Under the pieces are notes generated by a model. It was not told where the DNA came from and did not search any database. It saw nothing but the letters and a program-made list of their open reading frames with translations. DNA of 64,000 bases from PALSA-894 sp963828625 (GTDB taxonomy: Bacteria; Pseudomonadota; Alphaproteobacteria; Rhizobiales; Xanthobacteraceae). The position numbers and the translations under genes are program-made. The stretch spans positions 124,001 to 188,000 of the forward strand of contig CAWHEX010000009.1 in assembly GCA_963828625.1 (NCBI GenBank). Reading direction: 5' to 3'. Shown piece by piece: positions 62,310-64,000 of this stretch (its first letter is position 1; each line of letters starts with the position of its first letter).

Positions 62310-63233
62310 ATGCCAGGAAAGCATGTTGCCGTCCTGATGGGGGGCTGGTCCGGCGAACGCGAGGTCAGCCTCAGTTCCGGCAAGGCCTGCGCCGACGCGC
62401 TGGAGACCAAAGGCTATCGCGTCACCAAGATCGATGTCGGGCGCGACATCGCCGTGATGCTGCAGACGCTCAAACCCGACGTCGCGCTCAACCTGCTGCA
62501 CGGCCCGCCCGGCGAGGACGGCACGCTTCAGGGCATCCTCGAGGTCGGCGGCATCCCGTACACGCACTCCGGCGTGCTCGCCTCCGCGCTCGCGATGCAG
62601 AAGGATCTCGCCAAGACCGTCATGCAGGCGGCGGGTATTCCGGTGCCGGGCGGCAAGGTGGTTTCGCGCCAGGAGGCCGCGAAGGCGCACGTGCTGGAGC
62701 GCCCCTATGTGCTCAAGCCGATCAACGAGGGCTCAAGCCTCGGTGTTTTCATCGTCACCAAGGCGCACGAGCATCCCCCGCAGGAGCTGACCCGCTCCGA
62801 CTGGGAGTTCACCGACACGCTGCTGGCGGAACCGTTCATCCCCGGCAAGGAGCTCACCTGTGCGGTCATGGGTGACCAGGCGCTCGCCGTAATCGAAGTC
62901 GTCACCACGGCACGCTTTTATGACTACGAGGCGAAGTACGTGCCGGGCGGTTCCAAGCACCTTTTGCCCGCTCCAATTTTACCAATTGTTTACCAAGAGG
63001 TCCGAAGACTAACCGTTGCGGCTCATAACGCCCTCGGTTGCCGAGGCGTGAGCCGTGCGGATTTCCGCTGGGATGACTCTGTCGAGGGCATCGGGGGGCT
63101 CGTCTGTCTCGAGGTGAACACGCAGCCCGGGATGACCGAGACCTCGCTGGTGCCGGAAATGGCGGCCCATGCGGGCATTCCCTTCGCTGAGTTGGTGCAA
63201 TGGATGGTCGAGGACGCCTCGCTGAACAGGTAA
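62310..63233 (+). CDS. ddl: D-alanine--D-alanine ligase
   Basis: 307 residues, ATP-grasp ligase. HVAVLMGGWSGEREVSLSSG (the E-R-E-V-S-L-x-S-G signature); DVALNLLHGPPGEDGTLQGI; PYTHSGVLASALAMQKDLAK; YVLKPINEGSSLGVFIVTKA; FIPGKELTCAVMGDQALAV; LVCLEVNTQPGMTETSLVPE. The tail segment GVSRADFRWDD is typical of alphaproteobacterial DdlB. The start MPGKHVAVLMGG at 62310 is chosen over 62253. Intact, followed by ftsQ. Confidence 0.97.
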   Translation: MPGKHVAVLMGGWSGEREVSLSSGKACADALETKGYRVTKIDVGRDIAVMLQTLKPDVALNLLHGPPGEDGTLQGILEVGGIPYTHSGVLASALAMQKDLAKTVMQAAGIPVPGGKVVSRQEAAKAHVLERPYVLKPINEGSSLGVFIVTKAHEHPPQELTRSDWEFTDTLLAEPFIPGKELTCAVMGDQALAVIEVVTTARFYDYEAKYVPGGSKHLLPAPILPIVYQEVRRLTVAAHNALGCRGVSRADFRWDDSVEGIGGLVCLEVNTQPGMTETSLVPEMAAHAGIPFAELVQWMVEDASLNR

Positions 63234-63238
63234 CGCGG

Positions 63239-64000
63239 TTGGTCCCGCGTCGCCGGCCTGCGGCTGCGAGCCGCGGGCTGATCAGCCGTACGCTGCGGCG
63301 CTTTACGCTGCCGCTCGCGCACGTGCGCGCGCCGCGCTTCGCCGGCGTTGCGGCATGCCTCGTGTTTCTCTCCGGCGCGCTGAGCTACGCCGTCATCAAG
63401 GGCGGCCATGTCGGAAACATCGCGACCTTCATCAAGGACAGCGCCGACTCCGCCGCGAACGCGGCCGGCATGCGCATCGCGAGCGTGTCGCTCTCCGGCC
63501 AGCGGCAGGTGAGCCGCGAAGAAATTTTCGCGGCGGCCGGCGTGACCGATCACTCGTCGCTGCTGTTCCTTGATGTGCTCGAAGCGCGCACGAAGCTCGA
63601 GACGATCCCGTGGGTCGCCGAAGCGACGGTGCGCAAGCTTTACCCGGACCGCCTGCAGATCACCGTCACCGAGCGCGAGGCGTTCGCGCTGTGGCAACTG
63701 CACGGCAAGGTGCAGGTGATCGCGGCCGACGGCACGGTGCTCTCGGCGAAGCTCGAGCCGCGGCTGGTGACGCTTCCGTTCGTGGTGGGGCAGGGCGCAG
63801 CGGCGCGCGCCCGCGATTTCCTCGCGGTGCTCGACCGCTACCCGGCGATCCGCGATCAGGTGCGCGCCTCGGTGTTCGTCGCCGAGCGGCGCTGGAACCT
63901 GCGGCTGAAGAACGGCATCGACGTGCGCCTGCCCGAGCGCGACATGGAGCGTGCGCTCGCGACGCTCGTGCGTCTCGACAGCGAAAAGAAGCTGCTCAGC
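63239..64000 (+). CDS. ftsQ: Cell division protein FtsQ (3' end outside window)
   Basis: 254 codons from a TTG start, still open at the window end. Cytoplasmic basic N-terminus (MVPRRRPAAASRGLISRTLR), one TM segment (FAGVAACLVFLSGALSYAVI), then the POTRA domain: RIASVSLSGQRQVSREEIFA, AGVTDHSSLLFLDVLEARTK, IPWVAEATVRKLYPDRLQIT, VTEREAFALWQLHGKVQVIA. FtsQ links FtsBL to the divisome. The frame was located by translating both sides; a start further inside cannot be ruled out, as no clear ribosome site precedes the TTG. Confidence 0.93.
   Translation, partial: MVPRRRPAAASRGLISRTLRRFTLPLAHVRAPRFAGVAACLVFLSGALSYAVIKGGHVGNIATFIKDSADSAANAAGMRIASVSLSGQRQVSREEIFAAAGVTDHSSLLFLDVLEARTKLETIPWVAEATVRKLYPDRLQITVTEREAFALWQLHGKVQVIAADGTVLSAKLEPRLVTLPFVVGQGAAARARDFLAVLDRYPAIRDQVRASVFVAERRWNLRLKNGIDVRLPERDMERALATLVRLDSEKKLLS

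Overview
This 64 kb window is high-GC chromosomal DNA of an alphaproteobacterium, most likely a Hyphomicrobiales (Rhizobiales) member near Bradyrhizobiaceae/Xanthobacteraceae. The evidence is an alphaproteobacterial-style division/cell-wall cluster, a nadABC operon, small periplasmic proteins, palindromic repeats of the kind scattered through Bradyrhizobium-like genomes, and an rreB-type mini-gene whose 17-nt Shine-Dalgarno sequence is (from memory) a hallmark of Bradyrhizobiaceae. No tRNA, rRNA, prophage or CRISPR was seen; rnpB (RNase P RNA) is present on the minus strand.

Layout: the 3' end of ppdK (1-486); a PAS methyl-accepting protein; a TAXI-type TRAP transporter; a SleB-type cell-wall hydrolase; the nadA-nadB-nadC operon behind a palindromic operator; tandem MFS paralogues, a transglutaminase-like protein, an AcuI/YhdH reductase, a thioesterase and a LysR regulator; a small accessory scar (17.3-18.4 kb) with an IS1-like transposase remnant; a ZnuD-like TonB receptor behind a Zur-like box; an extensin-like lipoprotein; a response-regulator GGDEF protein; two paralogous small secreted proteins; an L-lactate permease. 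At 27.9-36.7 kb lies a compact accessory locus: a fused 5-oxoprolinase/hydantoinase and a DapB-like reductase diverge from a MarR-like regulator, a DctPQM TRAP transporter and an Asp/Glu/hydantoin racemase, around a perfect palindrome. Then come rnpB, a lytic transglycosylase, an amidase, an FAD oxidase, hydrolases and rreB, an amidohydrolase, a metallophosphoesterase and a PRC-barrel protein. The last 17 kb is the dcw cluster: mraZ-rsmH-ftsL-ftsI-murE-murF-mraY-murD-unknown-ftsW-murG-murC-antitoxin-like-murB-ddl-ftsQ (cut by the window end), with three MraZ-type boxes at its promoter.

A caution runs through the annotation: about fifty single-base frameshifts interrupt otherwise well conserved genes, including essential ones (ftsI, murE, murF, murD, nadC). 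Most look like one extra base. They are far more likely sequencing/assembly errors than pseudogenes, so such genes are given as one CDS spanning the reconstructed reading frame, with the approximate break positions stated.
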